64,000 bases of DNA from Roseiflexus castenholzii DSM 13941. GTDB taxonomy: Bacteria; Chloroflexota; Chloroflexia; Chloroflexales; Roseiflexaceae. The stretch covers positions 2,356,001 through 2,420,000 of the forward strand of contig NC_009767.1 in assembly GCF_000017805.1 (NCBI RefSeq). The letters are read 5' to 3'. The position numbers were made by a program, and so were the translations under genes. Below the pieces are notes generated by a model. The model was not told the DNA's origin and made no database searches. It saw nothing but the letters and a program-made list of their open reading frames with translations. Shown piece by piece: positions 8,639-16,357 of the stretch; positions within the stretch are counted from its first letter, which is position 1, and every line of letters starts with the position of its first letter.

Positions 8639-10191
8639 AATCGCCTCCACTTCGCGCCGACCGACGCAATCAGATCATCGGCGCTCGCCGGTCCCCACGT
8701 GCCGGCGGCATAGTTGGGGAAAACCGGCGGCGGCGCCGCGGCCCACCCCTCGATGACCGGATCGAGGAGCGACCACATGGCTTCAATTTCATCGCTCCGA
8801 ATGAACAGGGTCGAATCGCCCAGCATGGCATCGAGCAGCAATCGCTCGTATGCTTCGGGTGACTCGACGCCAAATGCGGCATTGTAACGAAAATCCATCA
8901 TAACCGGACGAATGATGTTCGATTGACCGGGCACTTTAGAATCGAAACGGAGCAAGATCCCCTCATCGGGTTGAATTTTGATCGCCAGCACATTCGGTTC
9001 GATACCGCTGAGCGGACCGTTCTCGAACAGCATGAGCGGCGCCATCTTGAACTGAATGGCGATCTCGCTGGCACGTTTGGGGAGCCGCTTGCCGGTGCGC
9101 AGAAAGAATGGCACTCCTGCCCAGCGCCAACTCTCGATATACAGGCGCAGCGCCACAAACGTCTCGGTCAGAGAATCCGGCGCAACGCCCGGTTCTTCGC
9201 GGTAGCCGGGCGTTGGCACACCGCCGACAGCGCCGGGTCCATACTGACCACGCACGGTGACCTGTTCGACGTCGGATGGGGCAATCGGGCGAACGGCGCG
9301 CAGCACCTTGACTTTCTCATCACGGACGGCATCGGCGCGATAGCCAACCGGCGGCTCCATTGCAGTTAACGACAGGAGTTGCAGCAGATGGTTCTGCACC
9401 ATATCGCGCAGCGCGCCGGTTCGGTCGTAGTAGCCGCCGCGCCCTTCGATGCCGACGCTCTCCGCCACCGTAATCTGGACGTGATCGACGTAGCGGCGGT
9501 TCCAGAGTGGCTCGAAAATGCCGTTGGCAAAGCGAAAGACCAGGATATTCTGTACGGTCTCCTTTCCCAGGTAATGGTCGATCCGGTAGACCTGCCGTTC
9601 CTCGAACACCTGATGCACCGCATGGTCGAGCGCCCTGGCGCTCGCCAGGTCCGAACCGAATGGCTTTTCGATAATAATGCGCGTCCATCCGCCGTTGGGT
9701 GACCGGTTGAGTCCGCTTTCGCCAAGGCGCCGGACGATCTCGCCATACGCTTCAGGCGGTGTCGCCAGGTAGAAGAGACGGTTGCCGCCGGCGCCGCGTT
9801 CGGCATCCAGTTGCTCAAGAAGCCTGGCGAGATCAACATATCCCTGCGGATCATCGAATGCCGAGCGAATATAGAAACATCCTGAGGCAAAACCGTGCCA
9901 CAACTCGTCATCGATCCCGGAGCGGGAATGCCTGTGCGCGCTCTGGAGCAGCGACTCTCGAAAATAGTCGTTGTTCCAATCGCGTCGGGCAAACCCAACG
10001 ACGCTGAATCCGGGCGGGAGCAACCGTTCACGCTGAAGTTGGTACAGCGCCGGGATGAGTTTGCGATGGGTCAGGTCGCCGGTGGCGCCGAAGATGACCA
10101 CGGTGCATGGTGGTGGTGTGCGCTGCATGCGCATACCCGAACGCAACGGATTGGCGGCAAGCGCAGGTGACGTGGAGAGTGCCGGTTCCAT
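8635..10191 (-). CDS. zwf: Glucose-6-phosphate 1-dehydrogenase
   Basis: Oxidises glucose 6-phosphate to 6-phosphogluconolactone, producing NADPH at the entry of the oxidative pentose phosphate pathway. The 518-residue protein contains the nucleotide-binding start VIFGATGDLTHRKLIPALY (about 32-50), the EKPFGSDLASA segment, the active-site RIDHYLGKETVQN, and the C-terminal RTGKRLP and ESPEAYERLLLDAM motifs. An AAGGGA site precedes the ATG at 10191. About 30 N-terminal residues precede the family core. It sits 27 bases downstream of the PP2C-like gene and overlaps opcA, so the three probably form one minus-strand transcript. Confidence 0.96.
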   Translation of the reverse strand: MEPALSTSPALAANPLRSGMRMQRTPPPCTVVIFGATGDLTHRKLIPALYQLQRERLLPPGFSVVGFARRDWNNDYFRESLLQSAHRHSRSGIDDELWHGFASGCFYIRSAFDDPQGYVDLARLLEQLDAERGAGGNRLFYLATPPEAYGEIVRRLGESGLNRSPNGGWTRIIIEKPFGSDLASARALDHAVHQVFEERQVYRIDHYLGKETVQNILVFRFANGIFEPLWNRRYVDHVQITVAESVGIEGRGGYYDRTGALRDMVQNHLLQLLSLTAMEPPVGYRADAVRDEKVKVLRAVRPIAPSDVEQVTVRGQYGPGAVGGVPTPGYREEPGVAPDSLTETFVALRLYIESWRWAGVPFFLRTGKRLPKRASEIAIQFKMAPLMLFENGPLSGIEPNVLAIKIQPDEGILLRFDSKVPGQSNIIRPVMMDFRYNAAFGVESPEAYERLLLDAMLGDSTLFIRSDEIEAMWSLLDPVIEGWAAAPPPVFPNYAAGTWGPASADDLIASVGAKWRRL

Positions 10192-10218
10192 TGAAATCCC
10201 TTGCTGATGAGAGAACGC

Positions 10219-12813
10219 TTATGGCGCCATGGTTGGCGTTGGCGCTACAGGTTCGCGGAAAGAACGAGGACGATCAGGAAGCGATCCGCGCACGATCTGG
10301 CCGCCATTGACCATGTAGAGTGTCGGTCGGCTACTGCTTTCGTCAACGAAGACGCTTAACAATTGATCGAGCGCGATCGGGCTATCGGGCGGAGCGCTGA
10401 TCTGCTGAATAAATTCGCCGGTTTGTTTATCAATCTGAATAATTCGACCGTTGAAGCTATCGATCAGAAAGATTGAACCGCTATCCGGCGGACCGGTCAC
10501 AAAAAAGCGTGTCGCCGTCACCAACGGCGGACGGATCTGCGGGACGGGGATTTCGCGTTCAAAGGCGCGCTCACCGGCGCTGTTCGTTGCAAAGATCAGC
10601 ACGCGACCATCTGGCATCAGCAGATTGATCTTGCCATCGACTGCCAGATCGATCGCGGTTTCTATTGATCGTCCGCCATCGTTTTGGATCCAGGGAAGCG
10701 GGAACGAGCCGTACTCGCCGCTGAGATAGCGCAGGACATTATTTCGTGCTGCGCCAAGAATATACAGATTGCCCTCATAGTTGACCGCGCGAAAACGTTC
10801 GCCGACGCGTCCCCATTCTTCACTACCTGCCAGGATGCTGTAGCGCCATTCATTACCACTGCGAAAATAGAACGTAAACGGACCACTCTCACCGCTCTGC
10901 GCGACCGCTACAATATTGTCGATACGCCAGACCGCAGCGCGGATGCGTCCGACGCTGATGGGACCGATACCATCTTCGGGACGCAGGAATGGTTGCGCCA
11001 CTCCGCCGGTGCGTGGTGCGCGATAGAGGATACCCGCATTTGCATCGAGCATATAGATCGAGCTATATGACAACGTATCGGTCACAGTGCGTGGCGGCGG
11101 TGGCACGATGACGGTATCGAACAAGCCTCCCGGCAGCGGATGGCGCGCAACTTCGGTCAGATCCTCGAAGTAGGTCTGTTTTTGCACCGCTGCCAGCGCC
11201 CGGGTATACTCGCGCACCAACTCTTCGTACCGTTGACGGTTCGCCGTGGTTGCCGTGATCAGGTCCGAACTGCGCAGCGCCGCAAGCGCCTCTTCGGCTT
11301 CGATCAGACGTTCCTGTGCAGTCGCTTCATCGGGCGCACTGCGGATGGCTGCCACTGCCTGTTCGGCTTCTGTCAGAACGTTCTCTGTTTCGCGCAGTGC
11401 ATTCTCACGACTCAGCGTTGTGCCATACAAAATGAGCAGACTGATGAACGAGATGAGCAGGAGCAGCAGCAACCATGGAAATGGAGGGTTTTGCCGCCGA
11501 TAACTTAGCCCGGACGACCGGTGCTGGCGGGGCAACGCGCGCGGCGGAGGTCCGGGGCGTGGTCGCAATCGTCGCGTCACCGCGTCGCCAAGACGGGTGA
11601 AAGGGTTAGAGCGGTCCTCAAACGGACGTGCAGACGCCATGGTGTTGCGTCGTTTCTGCCGGGCATACCGGCTGACTATCGCCTGACCAGGTGTATCACT
11701 CAGGTCAATGACGCGCTCTGGGGCTGGTGTGTCCCGAAACGAGACTTCACCCAGCAATGCGCTTGGCGCAACCGGCATTTGCGGCGACGAACGGGCTGTC
11801 GATGACGAACGCGGAGCGGCATCAACACTCAGCGGCTCACCCAGATCGAGTGGTCGTGGCACAGGGGGCGGATCGGCAGAATACGTCGGCTCTTCATAGG
11901 GATGGAGCAGGCGTCGCTCTTCCTCCGCCAGGCGCGCGCGGGTTATCTCAGCGCGTTTACGCGCTTCGCGCTCGACCGGACCGCGCAGCAACCACACGAG
12001 GTCGGCGCCGGCGCGGGCAAGGCGCTCGGCGACGCCGCTGAGCGCCAGGCGCGCTCGTTCATTGACCCCGGCTGCGCTGAAGGGCGAAGCCTGGGCAGCA
12101 GGGCTGAGCCGGGCAAAGGTCATCGCAACAATGCCGTGAGCATCGGTGATCTGATGATGTCGGCACAGCTCAGTCAGTCCCGCGACGGTGTCATCCGGTT
12201 CTGCTGCGCGCAGCAAGCGGGTGACTTCATCGCGCGAGAGCAGATCTGACAGGTTGCTTGTGCAGATCAGGAGGCCATCGCCGGGGCGCAAGACTGCGCG
12301 ATACAGGTCTGGCTCGATGGTCAGGCTTGTGCCGAGCGCGCGCGAACGGAATGGAAACGCTGTTCCTCCCCATGCAGCATTGGCAGGCAGCGCGCGCAAC
12401 CGATCCTCTGCCATGACATATGCCTGCGCCGGCGCGACCTGGGCAAGAAACAGATCGCGGTCTTTGATGACTGCGCACGTCAACCCGACGACCGCGCGTT
12501 TTTGCGGCGGCGCATTGAAGTTCTGCTGGTAGAGCGCGCGGTTGGCTGCCAGGATCGCCTTGCGCAACGAGGAAGTGACGGAAAACGACGGGTCCTCGTA
12601 AAAGATGCGCCGGATTGTGCGCATCACGAGCACACAGGCGTCACGTCCGCGCGATACGTCCTGATCGGCTTCGACGACAATGTGCAGCTGGCCCTTGCGC
12701 GCTTCGGGGGCAAACGGGCTGGCTGGCGTCACGACGAGTGTCAGATCGCTTTTTTGCTGCGGAATGCCGCTGACCAGACCGAATGGACTGGAGCGTGTCA
12801 CGTTTCCGGGCAT
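10219..12813 (-). CDS. Membrane-anchored PP2C-like protein lacking metal ligands, with beta-propeller-like C-terminus
   Basis: An 864-residue protein in three parts. Residues about 22-236 follow the PP2C phosphatase fold, but the sites that bind metal in active enzymes are changed: position 50-51 reads DQ where active enzymes have DG, the GDSRAY element is replaced by APAQAY (about 128-132), and the SDGL element is TSNL (185-188). After a basic, proline-rich linker there is one membrane helix (about 437-460), a coiled coil (about 465-560, ENALRETENVLTEAEQA) and a region of about 250 residues with repeated strand patterns such as GRVLIFATN and SIFLIDSFNGRIIQID that looks like a beta-propeller. 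It probably senses or scaffolds and does not dephosphorylate; that is inference. It leads the zwf-opcA group. Confidence 0.8.
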   Translation of the reverse strand: MPGNVTRSSPFGLVSGIPQQKSDLTLVVTPASPFAPEARKGQLHIVVEADQDVSRGRDACVLVMRTIRRIFYEDPSFSVTSSLRKAILAANRALYQQNFNAPPQKRAVVGLTCAVIKDRDLFLAQVAPAQAYVMAEDRLRALPANAAWGGTAFPFRSRALGTSLTIEPDLYRAVLRPGDGLLICTSNLSDLLSRDEVTRLLRAAEPDDTVAGLTELCRHHQITDAHGIVAMTFARLSPAAQASPFSAAGVNERARLALSGVAERLARAGADLVWLLRGPVEREARKRAEITRARLAEEERRLLHPYEEPTYSADPPPVPRPLDLGEPLSVDAAPRSSSTARSSPQMPVAPSALLGEVSFRDTPAPERVIDLSDTPGQAIVSRYARQKRRNTMASARPFEDRSNPFTRLGDAVTRRLRPRPGPPPRALPRQHRSSGLSYRRQNPPFPWLLLLLLISFISLLILYGTTLSRENALRETENVLTEAEQAVAAIRSAPDEATAQERLIEAEEALAALRSSDLITATTANRQRYEELVREYTRALAAVQKQTYFEDLTEVARHPLPGGLFDTVIVPPPPRTVTDTLSYSSIYMLDANAGILYRAPRTGGVAQPFLRPEDGIGPISVGRIRAAVWRIDNIVAVAQSGESGPFTFYFRSGNEWRYSILAGSEEWGRVGERFRAVNYEGNLYILGAARNNVLRYLSGEYGSFPLPWIQNDGGRSIETAIDLAVDGKINLLMPDGRVLIFATNSAGERAFEREIPVPQIRPPLVTATRFFVTGPPDSGSIFLIDSFNGRIIQIDKQTGEFIQQISAPPDSPIALDQLLSVFVDESSSRPTLYMVNGGQIVRGSLPDRPRSFREPVAPTPTMAP

Positions 12814-12903
12814 GAGATCTCTTCTGCGATTGGCTCCGTACTGGAATTATAGCACGCTGGCAAACGGAGATGTCCACCAACACCTTAAGGAGGAAAACAG
12901 GAT

Positions 12904-13188
12904 ATGGCGCGCGCTGTATGGAATGGCGTCGTAATCGCCGAGAGTGACGCAACCATTGTTGTCGAAGGCAACCATTATTTCCCGCCTGAGTCGGTCAAGC
13001 ATGAATATCTGCGCGAAAGCGCAACCCATACCGTGTGTAGTTGGAAAGGGGTTGCGAGTTACTACGACATTGTTGTCAACGACGCAGTGAACCGTGATGC
13101 GGCATGGTATTACCCCGAACCCAAAGAGGCTGCCCGTCGTATCGCCGGGTATATTGCCTTCTGGCGCGGCGTCAAAGTTGAGGCGTAA
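12904..13188 (+). CDS. DUF427 domain protein
   Basis: A 94-residue protein matching the DUF427 family throughout its length: start MARAVWNGVVIAESD, the EGNHYFPPESV motif, then THTVCSWKG and the YYDIVVNDAVNRDAAWYYPEP signature before IAGYIAFWRGV. The ATG at 12904 has a near-perfect AAGGAGGA ribosome site. Family members are small single-domain proteins whose function is not established. It is divergent from the PP2C-like gene, with a 90-base shared upstream region. Confidence 0.9.
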   Translation: MARAVWNGVVIAESDATIVVEGNHYFPPESVKHEYLRESATHTVCSWKGVASYYDIVVNDAVNRDAAWYYPEPKEAARRIAGYIAFWRGVKVEA

Positions 13189-13238
13189 CCGCGCAGCCGT
13201 CTCCAACCACTTCCGCATCCGCTGAAGCATTGTCGGTT

Positions 13239-13943
13239 CTACCCGATAATGACCGTATGCACCTCACGCGGTCCATGCACGCCAAGGGTCAGCGTCAGTT
13301 CAATGTCGGCGGTGCGGCTTGGGCCGGTGATCAGGGTCAGCGCGCTGGCATCGCGAAATAGATCGCCGTACTTCTGTTTGATGCGCTCGATGGCTTCTCC
13401 CAAACCGCGCGTCAGTTGTGTGCGACGCACCACGGCGATGAAGACTGGAGCGAGCAACGATGCCATGCGTGCTCGTCCTGCGCCGCTATGGATCACGAGC
13501 GTGGCGCTCTCGGCAATGGCCGCGTCGACGCCGGCAATACACACCGGCGCGCGCTCGTGTGCCTGAAGTGATGCCTGGCGTTGCGCTGGATCGCCTTCGA
13601 TCCGCCCATCGAGGCGCGTTACGCCGCGCTGATGGAGCAGATCGGCAAGACCTGGCAGATCGATCTGCGCCAGATCCCACGTAATGACTTCCTGCGCTCC
13701 GTGCTGTTCAAGAATGCCGGCGATGATCTCCAGTGCGGCTTCGTCGTCGGTGCAGAGATGGGGATACGCCTGGAGTTTCGTCAACTCGGCAGCGAACTGC
13801 TGCGCCAGGTCGTCGTGCGTGATTGGATGGACGAACGGTGGCGGTATGTGTGATGCGCGCGCCGACTCCGCCTCCAGAAACGGGCGTGTCGCGCCCAGAC
13901 TGGCGCGAATACGGTCGAGCATGCGTTCACGGCTGCTATTCAT
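13239..13943 (-). CDS. LUD-domain protein (LutC/YkgG family)
   Basis: A 234-residue protein of the LutC/YkgG (LUD) family. In lactate-utilisation operons LutC works with the iron-sulfur proteins LutA and LutB, but those partners are absent here and many solo LUD proteins have unknown roles. The sequence shows RIRASLGATRPF at the start, the VCIAGVDAAIAESATLVIHSG motif, and the C-terminal LITGPSRTADIELTLTLGVHGP signature typical of the family. I use the ATG at 13943; an open frame continues upstream, but its extra 71 residues are translated from a dispersed repeat element. Confidence 0.88.
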   Translation of the reverse strand: MNSSRERMLDRIRASLGATRPFLEAESARASHIPPPFVHPITHDDLAQQFAAELTKLQAYPHLCTDDEAALEIIAGILEQHGAQEVITWDLAQIDLPGLADLLHQRGVTRLDGRIEGDPAQRQASLQAHERAPVCIAGVDAAIAESATLVIHSGAGRARMASLLAPVFIAVVRRTQLTRGLGEAIERIKQKYGDLFRDASALTLITGPSRTADIELTLTLGVHGPREVHTVIIG

Positions 13944-14007
13944 ACGGCACTCTCTGAATGGTGTTATATGCCGGATCACCGGTGGGAGTTCGTGCAAGGA
14001 CAGGCGT

Positions 14008-14185
14008 ATGATACCAATTCCCTGTGACCATCCGGCATGGTCACCCCGAGCTGCGCGAGGGGTCTTGCGCGACCCGCTTAGATTCCTCGCTGCGTTTACC
14101 CTGAGCGAAGCGAAGGGCTCGGCATGACCCGTCGCTGCGCTCGGCATGACACGCATGCGGCATCGTCAATCGTAATTGGTATTAT
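14008..14185 (-). repeat. Dispersed palindromic element, copy A
   Basis: One of three intergenic copies of a 150-180 bp element in this window (others at about 31994-32150 and 55260-55415). Its ends are inverted repeats: atgataccaattc at 14008 and taattggtattat at 14173-14185, 12 of 13 matching. Inside is a perfect 8-bp hairpin, gtgaccat-ccggc-atggtcac (14024-14044), followed by the shared core containing tttaccctgagcgaagcgaa. The rest of the 458-base gap (13944-14401) shows no gene. No transposase is encoded, so it resembles a MITE or REP-type element. Confidence 0.85.
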
Positions 14186-14401
14186 ACCGCAGAAAGGCGA
14201 TCGGTCTCCGAGGCTCCGGTTTGCGATCCACGCTGCCCGCGCTCTTCCTTGGGCGGCGACGCGCGGCGCCAACCGCACAGTTGAAGCGGTTCCCGCCTTC
14301 AGTTCCATCTTTTCTTTATCATCTTTCAACCTTTTGCCCGGCATGATAGAATAACAATAATACTCATCCACAATGCCCATGCTTCACCGGAGGGCGTCGC
14401 T

Positions 14402-15499
14402 ATGACCCACTTGTTTGCCACCCTCACTAACGTCACTGCCCGTAATCCTGACGATCAGCGTCGTGGACGCATCCTGGTCTCCCTGTCGCTCGGTGTTATC
14501 GCGCTTTTGTTGAGTGTCGGGATGGGATTGATCCTGCTTCAACCATCGGTGGGGCGCTTCGGCAACCTTGGGCTGGCGGTGCTGGTGTTTGCTGTGGCAG
14601 CCGTGCTCGGAAAGAAAGGATTCGTTACCGCAGGCGCATATGTTCTGATTGTCGTCAGTGGCATTGGCGCACTGAGCGGTGTATTCCTCAACCCAAATTC
14701 GCCCTTCAACACCTTCTATTTGCTCATCAGCGTTTTGCTGGCCAGCGTCCTGCTCCCTCCGCGCCAGATATGGGTGGTCCTTGGAATCTGCCTCGCCGCA
14801 GTGGCGGGTGTGCTGGTAAGGGTTCCCGCCGAAACCCGAACCGCGATCAATCTTGATCTGGCGTCCGCCCATCTCACCATTCTGCTGATAGTCAGTGCGT
14901 TCATTTCCTTCATTGGAGCGCGCAGTCTGTCGTCGGCGCTGAAGGATGTCGATGAGTCTCGTCGGCGCGCCGAAGAAGCGAACCGACAGATTGAGGTCGC
15001 AAATGCAACGTTGGAGGCGCATATTGAAGAGCGAACCGCTGCTTACCGCCGTCTTACCGACGAACAACGCGCAGTCGTTGCGCGGTTAGAGGAAAGCCTT
15101 CGCGCGCAACAGCACCTGAACCAGATGATCGCCGATCTGACGGTGCCGGTCATTCCCGTCCGCAACGATACCCTGGTTATTCCGCTAATCGGAAGTATCG
15201 ATGCCAGCCGGGTCCAGCAGTTGCTGGCTTCGGCGCTTCAGTCCCTTGAGCGCACCCGCGCGCGCATCCTGATTATCGATGTGACCGGGGTTGCCGTCAT
15301 CGACAGTCACGTCGCGGCGGCGCTGCTCCAGGTGGCGCAGGCAGCGCGTTTGATGGGCGCTGAAACGATTGTCGCCGGTATCCGTCCCGAGGTGGCGCAG
15401 ACGCTCATCAGTCTGGGCGCCGATTTGCACAGCATGCGCACGGCAGCGACTCTGCAATCGGCGCTGGCGTTTACGTTCAACGGGGGAGACGTGCAATGA
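14402..15499 (+). CDS. Membrane protein with C-terminal STAS domain (RsbR/anti-sigma antagonist type)
   Basis: A 365-residue protein with about five or six membrane helices in the first 172 residues, a charged coiled coil (about 172-240, SRRRAEEANRQIEVANATLE), and a C-terminal STAS domain (about 245-360). The STAS part begins PVIPVRNDTLVIPLIGSID and contains ILIIDVTGVAVIDSHVAAALL, the hallmark of RsbR/RsbS-type anti-sigma-factor antagonists; the residue after ID is a serine, a possible phosphorylation site. It probably couples a membrane signal to a partner-switching regulator, though no RsbT or RsbS partner is nearby. A GGAGGGCG ribosome site precedes the start. It overlaps the next gene by four bases. 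Confidence 0.85.
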   Translation: MTHLFATLTNVTARNPDDQRRGRILVSLSLGVIALLLSVGMGLILLQPSVGRFGNLGLAVLVFAVAAVLGKKGFVTAGAYVLIVVSGIGALSGVFLNPNSPFNTFYLLISVLLASVLLPPRQIWVVLGICLAAVAGVLVRVPAETRTAINLDLASAHLTILLIVSAFISFIGARSLSSALKDVDESRRRAEEANRQIEVANATLEAHIEERTAAYRRLTDEQRAVVARLEESLRAQQHLNQMIADLTVPVIPVRNDTLVIPLIGSIDASRVQQLLASALQSLERTRARILIIDVTGVAVIDSHVAAALLQVAQAARLMGAETIVAGIRPEVAQTLISLGADLHSMRTAATLQSALAFTFNGGDVQ

Positions 15500-16104
15500 C
15501 AATCGTGCATGCCGGTCCTGATCGCGTGCTGCGATCGCTGCGCGCCGACTGGAGCCGTGAGCGCTGGGAACAGCTTCCCAATGACGGCAATCGCTATGAG
15601 GTGATCGATGGGATTCTGTATATGACGACCGCGCCCAGCGCATTTCACCAGTGGATTGTTCGCCAGATTGTGCGCGCGCTCTTTGCTCAGATTGACGATC
15701 TAAACCTCGGCGTCACCCTGTGGGCGCCGATCGGGGTTTTTATGCCCGGCTGTGATCCGGTGCAGCCGGATATTCTTGTTGTTCAGACGGCGCACCTGGG
15801 CATCATCCATGATCGGCGCATCTATGGCGTGCCAGACCTCATCGTGGAGGTTGTTTCGCCATCGAACTCTGAGCAGGACCTTGATATTAAGCGCAAAGCA
15901 TATGCGCGCGCAGCCGTGCCGGAATACTGGATTGTTCGCCCTGCCGAACGCGATGCGCTGGTGTGCAGCGAGCCAGACCCTGTGGCTGAACTTTTCCAGA
16001 CCGTCGATACCATTCCGCCAACCGGAGTCCTGGCTTCCCCAACGTTGCCGATCCAGGCGAGCATTGCCGATTTCTTCGCCAACGCCCCCGATGCTACGCT
16101 CTAA
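15496..16104 (+). CDS. Uma2-family (DUF820) PD-(D/E)XK nuclease-like protein
   Basis: A 202-residue member of the Uma2/DUF820 family, restriction-nuclease-fold proteins that are abundant in cyanobacteria and Chloroflexota and whose biological role is largely unknown. The predicted active-site pieces are visible: RYEVIDGILYM near the N-terminus, the aspartate in VQPDILVV, and the glutamate in LIVEVVSPSN followed by the lysine-containing DIKRKAYARAAVPEYWIVRP. The ATG overlaps the stop of the STAS gene (ATGA), suggesting translation together with it. A second Uma2 gene lies at 28.2 kb. Confidence 0.9.
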   Translation: MTIVHAGPDRVLRSLRADWSRERWEQLPNDGNRYEVIDGILYMTTAPSAFHQWIVRQIVRALFAQIDDLNLGVTLWAPIGVFMPGCDPVQPDILVVQTAHLGIIHDRRIYGVPDLIVEVVSPSNSEQDLDIKRKAYARAAVPEYWIVRPAERDALVCSEPDPVAELFQTVDTIPPTGVLASPTLPIQASIADFFANAPDATL

Positions 16105-16156
16105 GCGTTTGCGGATGGACTTTGCAGAAATACTCTGCTATCCGCCTACCCGCCCG

Positions 16157-16204
16157 GCGGCTGAAGCCGCAGGCTACGGAAAGCGAAGCCCGCCTGCGCG
16201 GGCT
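16157..16204. terminator. Pair of hairpins between convergent genes
   Basis: The 253-base gap between the Uma2 gene and the convergent permease carries gcggc-tgaa-gccgc (16157-16170) and a perfect seven-base stem agcccgc-ctgc-gcgggct (16187-16204). Neither has a clear T-run, so they may be a bidirectional terminator or part of a dispersed repeat; an imperfect second copy of cgaagcccgcctgc occurs at about 16245. No gene is seen here. Confidence 0.45.
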
Positions 16205-16357
16205 AGACGGCATCGCCGCCTAGTTGTGCTTGGGGTGTCGTAAGCGAAGCTCGCCTGCATGGTCCAGACTGAGCGATACCGAATTAACTCCTCAAACCCC
16301 ATGGTATTTCGCAGTATTGGTACCAGTTCTCGGTGCTCGGTTCTTGCTTTGCGACCC

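Noticed and set aside
13944..14156. N-terminal extension of the LUD protein
   Set aside because: The extra 71 residues are translated from the dispersed palindromic element; the ATG at 13943 gives the normal family length.
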